A stretch of 64,000 nt of DNA from Epiperipatus broadwayi (GCA_028023455.1 JAQFVV010000520.1:1-64000), one strand, 5' to 3'. Positions 11,788-23,400 are shown, counted from the stretch's first letter. Numbers and translations: made by a program. The notes: generated by a model from the letters alone, not told the origin.

Positions 11788-12180
11788 ATGCATAATGTAT
11801 GGAAACTACTAATCAACTTTGTTCTTAGGAAAAAATGGAAAAATCAGGAGGAACCTCAAAGATAAGTATATGAAATTTCTACTGACTTGTTTTTAGCAGG
11901 ATGGTTCTATTGGTTAAAGTGTTGCCTTAAAATTCAATATTAAAGAACCTAAGATTCCAGGTTTGATTCCCATGCTAGTACTCTAACTGCTCAGGCCAGC
12001 AACACCTGAAAAAGAGGGGAGAATAATACCTCTCAAAATGTTGTGCATATACTAGCCTGTGTGCTATTACTAACAGTTGGATGTATTTGGAATATTTAAA
12101 TAAATTTAAATTTTTCTAAAGACATTGAATACTCATATCAAATGATGGAAATAGTCCAATATATAATAAATACAATTAAA
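11788..12180 (+). repeat. tRNA-derived SINE, copy 2
   Basis: Same unit as 8131-8546, opposite strand. The tRNA-like head has 'aggatggttctattggttaaag' type A-box sequence and B-box 'ggtttgattcccatgc'. The body contains 'gaggggagaataatacctctc', and an AT-rich tail ends near 12180. Confidence 0.8.
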
Positions 12181-12790
12181 TATGATAGTTTCTAGTCAAC
12201 CAAATTGTTTACCAAGATTTATTTGATACCTCAAAAATGGAGAATTAAAAACAAATGTCTGGCAAGCTTCAGGTGAAGTGATTATATATAAGTACCCATG
12301 TTTTTATGCAAAGCTAACAAAATGTATTTCACTTAAATTATGAGATTATTTCTGTCACTTTGTTATCAATTTTCTAAATGAAATGAGCTATTAAATCTTA
12401 TTCTTAATAAAGATACTTTTGGAGCTTCCGTATATCAAATATAGTAATATTTTCTTCTGAAATTTATTCATTACATTAGATTACTAAAGTTTAGGTTTTT
12501 TTACATAACTATGAGACCCTGAAGTATTTATTTAACCATTTTTATGCCATCACAAATATTGTTACTTTTTGTCTAAACATCAAAATACCATTGACTATAT
12601 ACCCACCATTTTTTACTTTAGCAGAGATGTCACCTTATTACTAGTTTTAGTTTATAGCACCTTTGTTTAAAATCAAAACACATATCCCAGCTTAATGAAT
12701 AACATTTCTGTAGTCTATTTTCACTACCCCACTCTCCACAAGATAGGAACTTTTTATGTGCTTTTAACACCTTGTGAATTTAATCATAAA
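12181..12790. other. AT-rich stretch, nothing recognised
   Basis: No open frame above chance length, no repeat partner found in the window. Confidence 0.4.
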
Positions 12791-12900
12791 CATATGATCA
12801 AGACCAAAGACATGTAAAAAATGTATAATCCCCAAGATGCACATTTTGTGCTATACCAGCACTCATCAGTTGGCCCAGATGACTTTCTTTAACACATATG
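12791..12900 (+). repeat. dispersed 100-bp core repeat, copy a
   Basis: Contains 'gacatgtaaaa', then 'aagatgcacattttgtgct', then 'accagcactcatcagttgg' and 'cccagatgac'. The same series occurs at six other places in the window (18988, 20535, 23183, 24842, 32025, 33135). Confidence 0.65.
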
Positions 12901-14524
12901 AATGACTAATAAAAGTTATTAACATGTACAAACATTCTGATTTAATCTTTATTGAAAAAATTTGAAAAATAAATTCAGTAATCTTTTAATCGAATATTGT
13001 CAACTGTATGGAAATTTAAACAAAGCACTCTGAAGTGTACATAGAAACAAACATTTAAATCTAAAAGAGTTTAAGACTAAATACAGACTAAACACAGATT
13101 TTCAGTAGAGAATAATAAAACTAGAAATCTGCTTACTCCTATATTTCATAATAAAATAATAATCATAAATATAATAATCATTAAACATATCTAAGTCTTT
13201 ACCCAGCGACTAACATATAGACTGAAGCCTAAGCATTAGTCTCTCTCTCTCTATTTGTTGTGGAATTTTAACATTCCCAATTAAAATAGCTCAAACAATT
13301 AGTTCATTTTCTTTCAAGATGTTAAGAAATAACAATGATTTTTAAAAGTCAATAATTCTGCAATAAACGTTATTTTTTAAAAAAAATATTTTTAAACAAT
13401 TCGAATATTTAAAATCTGATATTTTTTAATATCAAATATGCATTCAAAATTAAACAGGATTAGTCATTGTAAAACTTAAAAAAAATAGCTTTTATATTAA
13501 TGCTCAATATTAATAATTTAATTACTTTTTAATGAATTAATTACTTCCTTGGTAGAAAAATTAATCTGATAAAATTAAATGATACTCAATATATACGTGT
13601 GGGATTAATTACAAATAAAATGCTTATAAAATATAATGGTGATTTACTTTCATCTACTCTGGCTATATTTTTTATTATTTTTTTATGTTAATAGTATATA
13701 TTTAAAGGGCAATTTATTTATATATGTAAAAAGTGGTACAATTTTTTTTCTGTTTTTCTTTATAAAGATCTTTATTTTTATAATTATTGCTAATGCAAAC
13801 ATTGTACTCATTTATTTTTTTTTATAGACGCACTTAATAACCCCTATTCCAACATACATTCTTGAAACACGTGAATAAAAACCTTTTAAAAGAAATGTAA
13901 ATGTAATCGGACAAGATATAGTAATATTTTGACACATAATAAAAATCATTTATGATCCATTGTAGTGAATTATAAATATGTACACTATCAGAATTCATGT
14001 AACAATAGGTGAAATATTCTTCAAGAAACTATTAGTTTCAAAATTTTAAAAAAGATCATTTTATTCTAAAGAAGCCAACAAAATTAAAATTTAGAATTAA
14101 GTCAAGGCATATTATTAAAAGTGATTTTAAAATTAAGCTCTATTATAAAAGGTGGTCAAATATATACTGAAGTTAGGATGCGCCATATTAAATCGAGAAA
14201 TTGCAAAATAATTGTTAGAAAGAAAAGAATTGTTTGTCAATGAATTATGGATAAATCTGTCACTTGTCATTAATTAAACGTATATAGAGTAATAGTCCGG
14301 TATGTATTCTAACAATTCTTATATATATATAATTAAAAAAATTAGTATCATAAGCAATATATAATATACAAATAAGCAACTAAATAATTACAGTGAGATA
14401 AAATAAGCATGAAGTAAATTTATTAATTTGATAAGTTATCCTTTTGACATGGAGTGTCTTTGCCAGACATGACAGGGGGATTTCTCACCATAACCATTAT
14501 TTACTTTCTTATTTGTATATTATA
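12901..14524. other. AT-rich stretch, nothing recognised
   Basis: Very AT-rich, with a short (CT)n near 13240. The frame at 13636-13827 is F/I/Y-rich low complexity and not a credible protein. Confidence 0.4.
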
Positions 14525-16765
14525 TATTGTGCCGGTAAAAATATGTTTATCCATCTAACATGAGCTGGAACTCACAAAATGTACTTCAAACCCAGTCAAG
14601 CCCAAGATTTAGGTCAGGAACCAGCCTGGATTCGAACCCACTCTCTAAGTCCCAAATCGAACACCTAATGAATAACATAATAGTTATGGCTCATGAGAAT
14701 TAATCTTAATTCGGCCGACTAGCAAAGCTGAGAAGACAATGAGACATCTATTAATTATGATTATATTAAAATATACATAAGTATGGCTGTAATATATGTG
14801 GAAGAAGTGGAGGAAAAGGAATTCGAACTACTCAAATAAGTTAAACAATAAAAGATAGTTTAATATAATGAAAATTTAGTTATATACATTTATAAATTAA
14901 GTACATTAGTGTGTGCGTGAATGAGCAAGCGATTACATAGTGTCATTCACCTTTGTTCTCATATGCTCTTTATTAGCTAAATAATATATTACAAATAAAC
15001 ACGCATCTTTGTGGGTCCAATATTAAATGCCAATCAGTTAATAAAAGGAATTACATAATATTGCTATTAACGCTTTGACACATCAAAAGTTATTTAAATT
15101 TATGAGATACGTTTAATTAGAACATAACATTAGCTACAGATATTTATAGGCTTGAGCTTTTTGAAAAGAGGGATTAATATGAAGTGACGCTGTTAGCATA
15201 ATGACCGAATATTTGCGGAATCCAATACTTTGAGGTGCTTTATCATATTATAGAACAGTCTAGCCGACTTGCACCCCACATTTTGTGGAATCGGTTGACA
15301 AAGGGATTGCAATGGGCGAACTTTGGGACTTTTCCCATGCATTGCTAGTAGCATATATTGGTCAGGACATTATCGCCTGTTTGCGACCTGAAACAAGAGG
15401 AACCTCGTATTCCTCTTTAGATAAAGCTTAATAACATGATGTTCCTATGCTAACCTTTGGGTAAAACTAGTCAAATAACTACAATTAAGCATATAACCTA
15501 TAATGATAACATCAAAGATAAGGGTATGATCTTATTTATTAAACATAGTTTAAAGATATTGTTAAAAAAATATTTTTAAAACAACGAAAGTTCTAAATCC
15601 CCCCCCCCTTTCACACACTTATTTAATAAAACCACAACGATAACATAGTATAAATAGCTATTTTGAATAAATAAATAATATTTTATAAGATTAAACGTTA
15701 ATTAGTTTAGTTCTGGATTTTCAGGTTAAACAAACAATTTTTATATTAAAAACGAACCTAAAAGTTATTATAAAACAATGCATATTAATTTAAAGCATTA
15801 TATATATATTTAAGGGCTAATAAACTTGATTGAAATTTATAAAGACAGAAAAGATTTTTTAGAAAATTCAATTGTCAGATTTTTTAGATTGAATATTAAT
15901 AAGCAACAGATATATAAACAAATAACAATAATATAAATAAAGACCCTACCAAAATAAAGACATATAAGAGAGAATTAAATTTAAATAAATTATTTAAGAC
16001 AAATACATGTTATTTAGATATATATATATATAAAAAAAACAAGTAAAGAAACATAAAAAAAGACTGAGAGATTATTTAGACTAAATTGACTATTAGGTAG
16101 CTGGAATTTACCTTTCAATTTTAAGAGCCATTAAAATATTTCCGGTAGTTGAAAATGAAATTCTGCGCTTCTATTAACATTAAAGTTCTTAATTTCTTCA
16201 TTTCAGCCACGGGGGGTGATGAAGGGCGCAGTGAGGACTCCTCTATTTTTTTAGTTTTACAATGTTAACAATCTCTCAATCAATAGTAACTAATTACTAA
16301 TAACCAACTCCCTAATTGATTCAAAATTTAGTCATTTTATACTTTTCTCTTATCTTTTTTTAAAACAATTGTTAGATAGCAAAATAAATTCAAATCTATT
16401 TCTAGATTAGAAATAGATTTAACATATTTTTAACACCAGTAAATCTTTAATCTAATTAATCCCATTTATTTAAAGTAAAGCTTTAATTAAAAAATACCTA
16501 CCCCAGATTAAAATAATAGTGCTTCCAACCCCTAATTATTTTTAGACAATTAAACAACACCTGCACTTCCATATTGGTTTTTATATAAAAAAGTATAATT
16601 TATAGAAAAACAAGCAATTCGAAAAGAAAACTAAGAGCAAAAAAAAATTACAAAAACACAAATTTGTTAGTAAGTTTTGCCCAGATAATTTACTGACAAA
16701 AGGAGCGGAGGGAACAGGGGTTTGAACACGGGTAGAGGAAACAAACACAACAAGCAAGAACGCCA
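14525..16765 (+). repeat. element X, copy 1 (non-coding dispersed repeat)
   Basis: Matches the reverse complement of 42655-45800 in a series of collinear blocks: 14530-15080 with 45190-45800, 15690-15760 with 43980-44060, 15780-16040 with 43640-43930, 16100-16130 with about 43540, 16370-16530 with 43090-43250, and 16540-16745 with 42700-43070. It begins 'tgtgccggtaaaaatatg'. No coding domain is seen; class unknown. A GC-richer island at 15200-15440 inside it has no counterpart in the other copy. Confidence 0.7.
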
Positions 16766-16794
16766 ATATGTATGTGTGTGTCTGTATTTGACTT

Positions 16795-17180
16795 TAGAGT
16801 AAGTAGTTTAGCCTGGGGATTGTCAATAATAGTCTATAATATCAAAGCTAACATATTTCTCTAGTTGTCACATAAAAATATCTTCTTTCCTTCCTTGGTT
16901 TACATCATATTTAATCTATGAAAATATTCAACGTAAATAACTCTGTGGGAAAGATAAGTTTCTAATTACAGAATGCTAGAGATGTTGTAATTCTTCTAAA
17001 TTCTTATAAAAATATCTATCTAGGTTTAAGTTCATATAAGATCATTAAATAATATTGGTTGGCCAATAGAACAAGTAATTTAGCTTGCAATTGTCAGTAG
17101 TATTTGATAGTTACCTAGCAACCTCACTATTAATTCCTTATTTTTTTGTTTACATCATAATTAATCCATGAATTTATATA
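16795..17180 (+). repeat. two direct copies of a short dispersed repeat
   Basis: The theme 'agtttagcctggggattgtc ... ctctagttgtcacataaaaata ... gtttacatcat' starts at about 16805 and again at about 17073. A third copy is at 33990-34160. Confidence 0.55.
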
Positions 17181-17272
17181 TATATATGAAAGCAATCAAC
17201 ACTTAAACAACATCATATATTAATCCATGAATTTATATATATATATGAAAGCAATCAACACTTAAACAATAC
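17150..17272 (+). repeat. 60-bp tandem duplication
   Basis: 'taatccatgaatttatat' followed by a TA run and 'gaaagcaatcaacactta' occurs twice in succession with a 60-base offset. The last part resembles the arm of the foldback at 47600-47812. Confidence 0.7.
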
Positions 17273-17289
17273 CAAACAACACACTAGAA

Positions 17290-18555
17290 TCTCAGTTTCT
17301 ATTAAAAAACTACATGTCTTTTAATGCACTGTTCTTTAAGTAAAGATACTCTGCAAAGTTCACTATGCTTTCATTTTCTATTTATACAGAAACACTGATT
17401 AAAATGTTTGAGATAATCATAATTGTTTTACAACAGATGTTGAATAATAAATAATTAGTACTGAGAGGTTTATCACAATTTAAAAATAATAATGAAACAC
17501 TTAACCAAATAAATTCTCAAAATGAAAGATTACTACAGGAGAAATATTTTTTTAAACTTCAAAGGTGATTTTTTGCATAACTTTTTATATCAATGGACTT
17601 ACTCAAAGCAAAATTGAATCAACACCTGATCAAAATAATCATTGACAAAGTACAGATTATTTTATCCAGTTGTAAAAATTAAAATAATCAATGCACATTG
17701 TACCATGTTGCTAATATGACATCTTTGATGAGACTACTAAAATTCTCTTGATGATACAAAAATTCTAGTAATTTAATTTGATATTAATCTAATATATTCT
17801 AAGATTTGCAATAATGTTATCAAGACTACAATGTATGTAATCTCATTTGGTAATAAAACATATATAACCTCATTTGATAATAAGACTATTTTTACATTAG
17901 ATACACATTTATCCTTTGCAAACAAAGCTAGTTCTAAAAACTTGATACGTTCATATATATTTATTTGATGACATCACTAGTTAAACTACATTGAAATGAA
18001 AACTTTTCATACCAAACAAGGACAATACACACTTATAATTCTCTATCGTTTTTGATTTAATATACATGGATAAAATTTCAAAAAATATTTATCGGAAACT
18101 TCTTTCAATCTGATTTATATAATTTTTCTGCTTACATTCACTTAGTTAGAAAACATCTATTTAGAGCCCTTATAAATTGTGATCACCATAGTATTAGTAG
18201 CAATATTGTACTGTGTCTTTTTGAAACATTTTATACTTAAAGCATGAATTTGCCATAATAATAAATCCCAAATTTATTTATAAAGCTGGGAAAATTTTCC
18301 TTCTATTCTCATAATGTTATTGTAGATTTTTAGATGATAAAGTTCAATGTAATCGATAAAATGTGAGATTGGATAAATCTACTTTAACATGATAACTGAA
18401 TAAAAAATTAATAAGTATATGCATTGAATTTCATATAAAATTTGAGCATTAGAAGTGATGCAATTGAAACACAAGAATATGCTATCATAATCACTGCATT
18501 AAACTATATACAGCAGTAAATTAATTTAAAATTATTTCATTTGTTTTTTATTAAA
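17290..18555. other. AT-rich stretch, nothing recognised
   Basis: No gene, RNA or repeat partner identified. Confidence 0.4.
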
Positions 18556-18560
18556 ATGTA

Positions 18561-18962
18561 AAATTGTTACATTTTTATTTACAATTGTCAAACTCACTCC
18601 ACTCACAACCTTGACACCAACCACCTCAGATAAATACACTAATGATTATTACTAATCATTTACTAAACTAGAGATTATCTCTAGCACTGATATAAACATT
18701 AAACCTCAGTTAAAGATTAATATATCTGATTTATTAAGCTTTAACTGAGGTTTAAAGTTTATATCTGTTCTAAAGATAATATCTACTTTAATAAATGGTT
18801 AGCAATAGGCATTATTGTTAATTTTTAACTGAGGTTTAAAGTTTATACATGTGCTAGAGATAATCTCTAGTTTAGTAAGTGATTAGTAATAATCATTAAT
18901 GTATTTATCTGAAGTTTGTGAGTGGAATGAGTTTGACAGTTGTAAATAAAAATGTAACAATT
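18561..18962. mobile_element. foldback / MITE-like element
   Basis: Long terminal inverted repeats: 'attgttacatttttattt' at the left and its complement at the right, continuing inward through 'gtcaaactcactccactcac'. TA flanks both ends, as in Tc1/mariner-type insertions. Inside, 'taactgaggtttaaagttta' occurs twice direct and once inverted, so the interior is itself a set of nested hairpins. Non-coding. Confidence 0.75.
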
Positions 18963-18987
18963 TACTGTAGTTAAAATACTCTTCATA

Positions 18988-19083
18988 TAATAGAGATAGA
19001 TGAGAGATAGTGACCTGGACCAACTGATGTGTGCTGGTTTAGCATAAAATGCATCTTGGGGTCATTTGTCTTTTATTGTATCT
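18988..19083 (-). repeat. dispersed 100-bp core repeat, copy b
   Basis: Minus strand of the 'catgctaaaccagcac ... tggtccaggtcact' theme, starting about 25 bases after the foldback element ends. Confidence 0.6.
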
Positions 19084-20450
19084 TTATTTATACAAATTTA
19101 AAAAGAATGTGGAAGTATGGAGATTGTTTAATATATCTATAAAAATGTAAAACTAATTCAGTTGTTTCTAAAATAATGTAGCTGACCAGAGATATTTTGA
19201 TCTTTGAAATTAATGTCTTATAGTTTCACTATTCAATCATTTAAAAGATATGAAAAGGCAGCATAATTTATTAATCATGAAATAAACTTGTTTTATAGAT
19301 ATTATTTTGTTTATATATTAGGAATATATTAATTTAAATATATATGTGTGCGTTCGGATGTTTGTATATTTATAATATATTATAAAGAATTTGTATTTAT
19401 TTTTTTTTAATAAAAACAAAGTATATAACTATAAAATTAGCATATAAAAATGATAAACATTTTATGCCAGTGGAAGTCTCTTTTCGTAGAATTATGCTCA
19501 GAATTATGCTCGTAAATGGAATTTCTAATATTGTAATATATTTCGGCTATAAACTATTACTTTATATTGGAACTCTGTAATTGATCTGAACAGATGGAAT
19601 GAAATTCTGTTAATGTAGAGTTTATTATTCAGTCCCTTTGGTATTTCATTAGCAGAAACTAGTGTTGAGAATACATACATGTTTTATGTGAATTTATTTT
19701 TAAAACTACAAAATACATCCACGGATAAAATTAGATTATTTACATATATATTATCATTATCAAAAAACAAAGTTACACCCCCAATAGTAGGGTGTTGAAG
19801 TAGATTAAGTTATTAACTGCATATTATAAACTGGTGTTGAAGTAATAGAAAATGATTTTAAAAAAGATAATTGAATGACTTTACTGCTCAGAAGTTCATA
19901 GAATGTTTTAGTACTAACCGTGCAATAGTTGACAGTCAATCTGAAAACCTTACACCCCTTAGTCTTATGCTTCACCACTGAACTAAAACACACAGACAAT
20001 TAATTCTACTTTATAAATATTTTAAAAATAAATTGTTATTTTGTGTTTTTCACAAATATGTGTTAATTTGAAATATCTACTATGTCGTGAGTATACTTTA
20101 TTAAAAAACTAATGAGTCCATAACTTCATGTAATTATAAAATTGAGTTTAAGTTCAGGAGAGAAAGAACAATAATAATTATTATATGACAACAGAATATA
20201 ATTTTGATACTCTAATTAGTCTCTTAATATGAATAAACACGAATAAATATAATACAGTAGAATAAATTTTAAAAATGCATTTCTAAGTAACAGTTTCTTA
20301 TTAGATTTTATCAAATAATGCTTATTAAATATTTTCAAAAATATATTTGTAAAAATCTATGTACAAACATTCATCACATGATTACACTTCTTATGCTTGC
20401 ACAAGTGTGTTAGCCTCTGTGCAAACATTCACGATTGTGACTTTTAATAT
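19084..20450. other. AT-rich stretch, nothing recognised
   Basis: The frame at 19805-19999 has no recognisable domain. No repeats identified. Confidence 0.4.
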
Positions 20451-20454
20451 TATA

Positions 20455-20700
20455 CATATATACTTATAAGGGACTTGAATTAAGGCTTTCAACATCTCTA
20501 CAGCTATACAATCCATCTTATACAACAGATATACATGTCCATGTACATGTGAAAAAATAAATGATCTCCAATATACATATTTCATGCTGAACCAGTATTC
20601 ATCAATTAGTCCAGATCACTGTCTCCCACATATTTATATGATCAGTGTTCACTTTATATTGAAATAGCAAATCTTCAAACTTTAATTGACAAGCTTTGAT
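20455..20700 (+). repeat. dispersed repeat with 100-bp core, copy c
   Basis: The core (20535-20634) has flanks that extend the match to the reverse complement of 23130-23345. Its right edge holds the left copy of the 13-bp direct repeat that brackets the ribozyme array. Confidence 0.65.
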
Positions 20701-20703
20701 TGT
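20691..20703 (+). repeat. left 13-bp direct repeat (target duplication)
   Basis: 'aagctttgattgt', identical to 22704-22716. It overlaps the first three bases counted in the tandem unit. The variable, longer-than-transposase length fits target-primed insertion. Confidence 0.7.
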
Positions 20704-20752
20704 TATATATAGAGTAAGTTAAAAAACAAACTCTTATGAAGCTTCAAAAATA

Positions 20753-20807
20753 CCCTCAACCTCAGACCGCGGTTTCTGCCTCTAGCGTCATCAGTGAGGT
20801 GCTAGGG
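20753..20807 (-). ncRNA. type I hammerhead ribozyme, array copy 1
   Basis: Minus strand: stem I 5' side CCTCA (outer CCC), core CTGATGA, stem II CGCTAGAGGCA, GAAAC, stem III ACC/GGT with a 2-base GC loop, cleavage triplet GTC, stem I 3' side TGAGG (outer GGG after an internal loop). Cleavage predicted between 20765 and 20764. The pair next to the core (10.1-11.1) is C-A, not the usual G-C, so activity is unproven. Confidence 0.75.
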
Positions 20808-21122
20808 AATAAAAATACTAGAACTAGTCCAGCATTTTATCAATGCCTAACTATTGAGAAGAAAATCTGAAACTTTCAGACATTTAAATGTCCAAAAATC
20901 CAGCTATCTAACTCAAATAGCCGTATGGGACTGAACTAAGTTCAGATACACCATATATTAATAGCTCTAGCAATATAAAATCGCCAAAGCATTAATAGCA
21001 AAAAACTAAAATTAAATTGATAAAAAATCAAGTCATATGACCTAATTTTAATAAAGCTCCTATTTACAAATGTTATATATAGAGTAAGTTAAGAAACAAA
21101 CTCTTATGAAGCTTCAAAAATA

Positions 21123-21177
21123 CCCTCAACCTCAGACTGTGGTTTCTGCCTCTAGCGTCATCAGTGAGGTGCTAGGG
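21123..21177 (-). ncRNA. type I hammerhead ribozyme, array copy 2
   Basis: As copy 1, but the stem III segment reads ACCACAGT: two pairs and a 4-base loop. Core, GTC and stem I intact. Predicted cleavage at 21135/21134, 370 bases from copy 1. Confidence 0.7.
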
Positions 21178-21493
21178 AATAAAAATACTAGAACTAGTCC
21201 AGCATTTTATCAATGCCTAACTATTGAGAAGAAAATCTGAAACTTTCAGACATTTCAATGTCCAAAAATCCAGCTATCTAACTCAAATAGCCGTATGTGA
21301 CTGAACTAAGTTCAGATACACCATATATTAATAGCTCTAGCAATATAAAATCGCCAAAGCATTAATAGCAAAAAACTAAAATTAAATTGATAAAAAATCA
21401 AGTCATATGACCTAATTTTAATAAAGCTCCTATTTACAAATGTTATATATAGAGTAAGTTAAAAAAACAAACTCTTATGAAGCTTCAAAAATA

Positions 21494-21548
21494 CCCTCAA
21501 CCTCAGACCGCGGTTTCTGCCTCTAGCGTCATCAGTGAGGTGCTAGGG
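21494..21548 (-). ncRNA. type I hammerhead ribozyme, array copy 3
   Basis: Identical in the motif to copy 1. Predicted cleavage at 21506/21505, 371 bases from copy 2. Confidence 0.75.
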
Positions 21549-21864
21549 AATAAAAATACTAGAACTAGTCCAGCATTTTATCAATGCCTAACTATTGAGA
21601 AGAAAATCTGAAACTTTCAGACATTTAAATGTCCAAAAATCCAGCTATCTAACTCAAATAGCCGTATGGGACTGAACTAAGTTCAGATACACCATATATT
21701 AATAGCTCTAGCAATATAAAATCGCCAAAGCATTAATAGCAAAAAACTAAAATTAAATTGATAAAAAATCAAGTCATATGACCTAATTTTAATAAAGCTC
21801 CTATTTACAAATGTTATATATAGAGTAAGTTAAAAAAACAAACTCTTATGAAGCTTCAAAAATA

Positions 21865-21919
21865 CCCTCAACCTCAGACCGCGGTTTCTGTCTCTAGTGT
21901 CATCAGTGAGGTGCTAGGG
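21865..21919 (-). ncRNA. hammerhead ribozyme, array copy 4 (stem II weakened)
   Basis: Two changes in stem II (CACTAGAGACA) remove its GC pairs and are not compensatory. CTGATGA, GAAAC, stem III, GTC and stem I are kept. Probably weak or inactive. This unit is the one truncated at the inversion. Confidence 0.6.
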
Positions 21920-22169
21920 AATAAAAATACTAGAACTAGTCCAGCATTTTATCAATGCCTAACTATTGAGAAGAAAATCTGAAACTTTCAGACATTTAAA
22001 AGTCCAAAAATCCAGCTATCTAACTCAAATAGCTAACTTAGTTCAGTCACATACAGCTATTTGAGTTAGATAGCTGGATTTTTGGACATTTAAATGTCTG
22101 AAAGTTTCAGATTTTCTTCTCAATAGTTAGGCATTGATAAAATGCTGGACTAGTTCTAGTATTTTTATT

Positions 22170-22224
22170 TCCTAGCACCTCACTGATGACGCTAGAGGCA
22201 GAAACCGCAGTCTGAGGTTGAGGG
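22170..22224 (+). ncRNA. type I hammerhead ribozyme, inverted copy 5
   Basis: Same motif on the plus strand. The outer stem I base is T instead of C. Stem III has 2 pairs with a CGCA loop. GTC intact; predicted cleavage 22212/22213. Confidence 0.7.
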
Positions 22225-22539
22225 TATTTTTGAAGCTTCATAAGAGTTTGTTTTTTAACTTACTCTATATATAACATTTGTAAATAGGAGCTTTATTAAA
22301 ATTAGGCCATATGACTTGATTTTTTATCAATTTAATTTTAGTTTTTTGCTATTAATGCTTTGGCGATTTTATATTGCTAGAGCTATTAATATATGGTGTA
22401 TCTGAACTTAGTTCAGTCACATACGGCTATTTGAGTTAGATAGCTGGATTTTTGGACATTTAAATGTCTAAAAGTTTCAGATTTTCTTCTCAATAGTTAG
22501 GCATTGATAAAATGCTGGACTAGTTCTAGTATTTTTATT

Positions 22540-22584
22540 CCCTAGCACCTCACTGATGACGCTAGAGGCAGAAACCGCGGCCTG
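22540..22584 (+). ncRNA. hammerhead-derived motif, inverted copy 6 (cleavage triplet lost)
   Basis: The core CTGATGA and GAAAC are intact, but GTC reads GCC and stem I reads TGAAG. The U needed at position 16.1 is gone, so self-cleavage is not expected. The motif's outer stem starts at 22540. Confidence 0.6.
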
Positions 22585-22703
22585 AAGTTGAGGGTATTTT
22601 TGAAGCTTCATAAGAGTTTGTTTTTTAACTTACTCTATATATAACATTTGTAAATAGGAGCTTTATTAAAATTAGGTCATATGACTTGATTTTTTATCAA
22701 TTT

Positions 22704-22716
22704 AAGCTTTGATTGT
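22704..22716 (+). repeat. right 13-bp direct repeat (target duplication)
   Basis: Identical to 20691-20703. Sequence beyond it ('ataagatgaattgg...') resembles the dispersed repeat again at 23285-23390, so the array seems to have landed inside older repeat DNA. Confidence 0.7.
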
Positions 22717-23400
22717 ATAAGATGAATTGGATAGCTATAGGGAACTTGAAAGTCTGATTTTAAACCCCTTATAAGTACATTAAGTTTAGTATAGAAAATA
22801 TACTATGTTTAAATATTACATATTCAACCTGTATTCTGACCATCCCTCTTATTTATAATTAAAGGGACATATTAAGATCTTATATGTGAAGGATCAAATT
22901 GACTTAAGGTTAACATGGGTATGACAATAATATTGGCATCAGCAAAGGCTTTAAGTGTTCCATCCTTGGATTTTCAATGATATGGATGACTGAAGAGTTG
23001 GAGAGTGAAAAAGATTGAAACTTTTTTTTAAGTGTCATAGCATCGGCCGAGACATGAACCCGCAACCCGGGCAACTGCCTGCAAGTGCAAGGCAGTCACA
23101 CTGACCTCTTGACCACCAATGAAACTTGTCCATTAAAGTTTGAAGATTTGCTATCTTAACATAAATTGAGCATTAATTGTTTATATGTGTGGGAGATAGT
23201 TATCTGGACTGATTGATGAGTGCAGGTTCAGCATGAAATATATATATTAGAGGTCATTTATCTGTTTTACATGTATGTGGGCATGAGTATTGATCATATA
23301 AAATGAATTGGATAGCTGTAGAAAGTTTGAAAGTCTGAGCTCACATTCCTTATAAGTACATTAAGTTTAGGGTAGAAAATATATATGTATTTAAATATAT
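22717..23400 (-). repeat. dispersed repeat with 100-bp core (copy d) and tRNA-like segment
   Basis: 22717-22810 repeats as 23285-23390. The core lies at 23183-23272 on the minus strand. Between them, 23030-23125 read on the minus strand is tRNA-like ('gtggtcaagaggtcagtgtg', 'gcgggttcatgtctcggcc'), so this may be a SINE with a tRNA-derived head. Not a functional tRNA gene by eye. Confidence 0.55.

Larger units (their letters stand above)
20704..22703. mobile_element. hammerhead-ribozyme tandem array (retrozyme-like)
   Basis: Units of 370-371 bases start with 'tgttatatatagagtaag' at 20701, 21071, 21441 and 21812. The fourth is cut at about 22035, where the orientation flips. Inverted copies then run 22045-22275 (partial), 22276-22645 (full) and 22646-22703 (partial). 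Units are about 97-99% alike by eye. Each unit carries a hammerhead motif (separate entries). The unit has no open frame. The whole array is bracketed by 'aagctttgattgt' at 20691-20703 and 22704-22716. Tandem ribozyme-bearing units with an insertion-type duplication match metazoan retrozymes, non-autonomous elements that spread through circular RNA intermediates. The array could alternatively be a local satellite expansion, but the bracketing repeat argues against that. Confidence 0.75.

Noticed and set aside
15200-15440. GC-richer island that might be an exon or gene fragment
   Set aside because: Both strands have stops within about 50 codons, no splice context and no recognisable motif.
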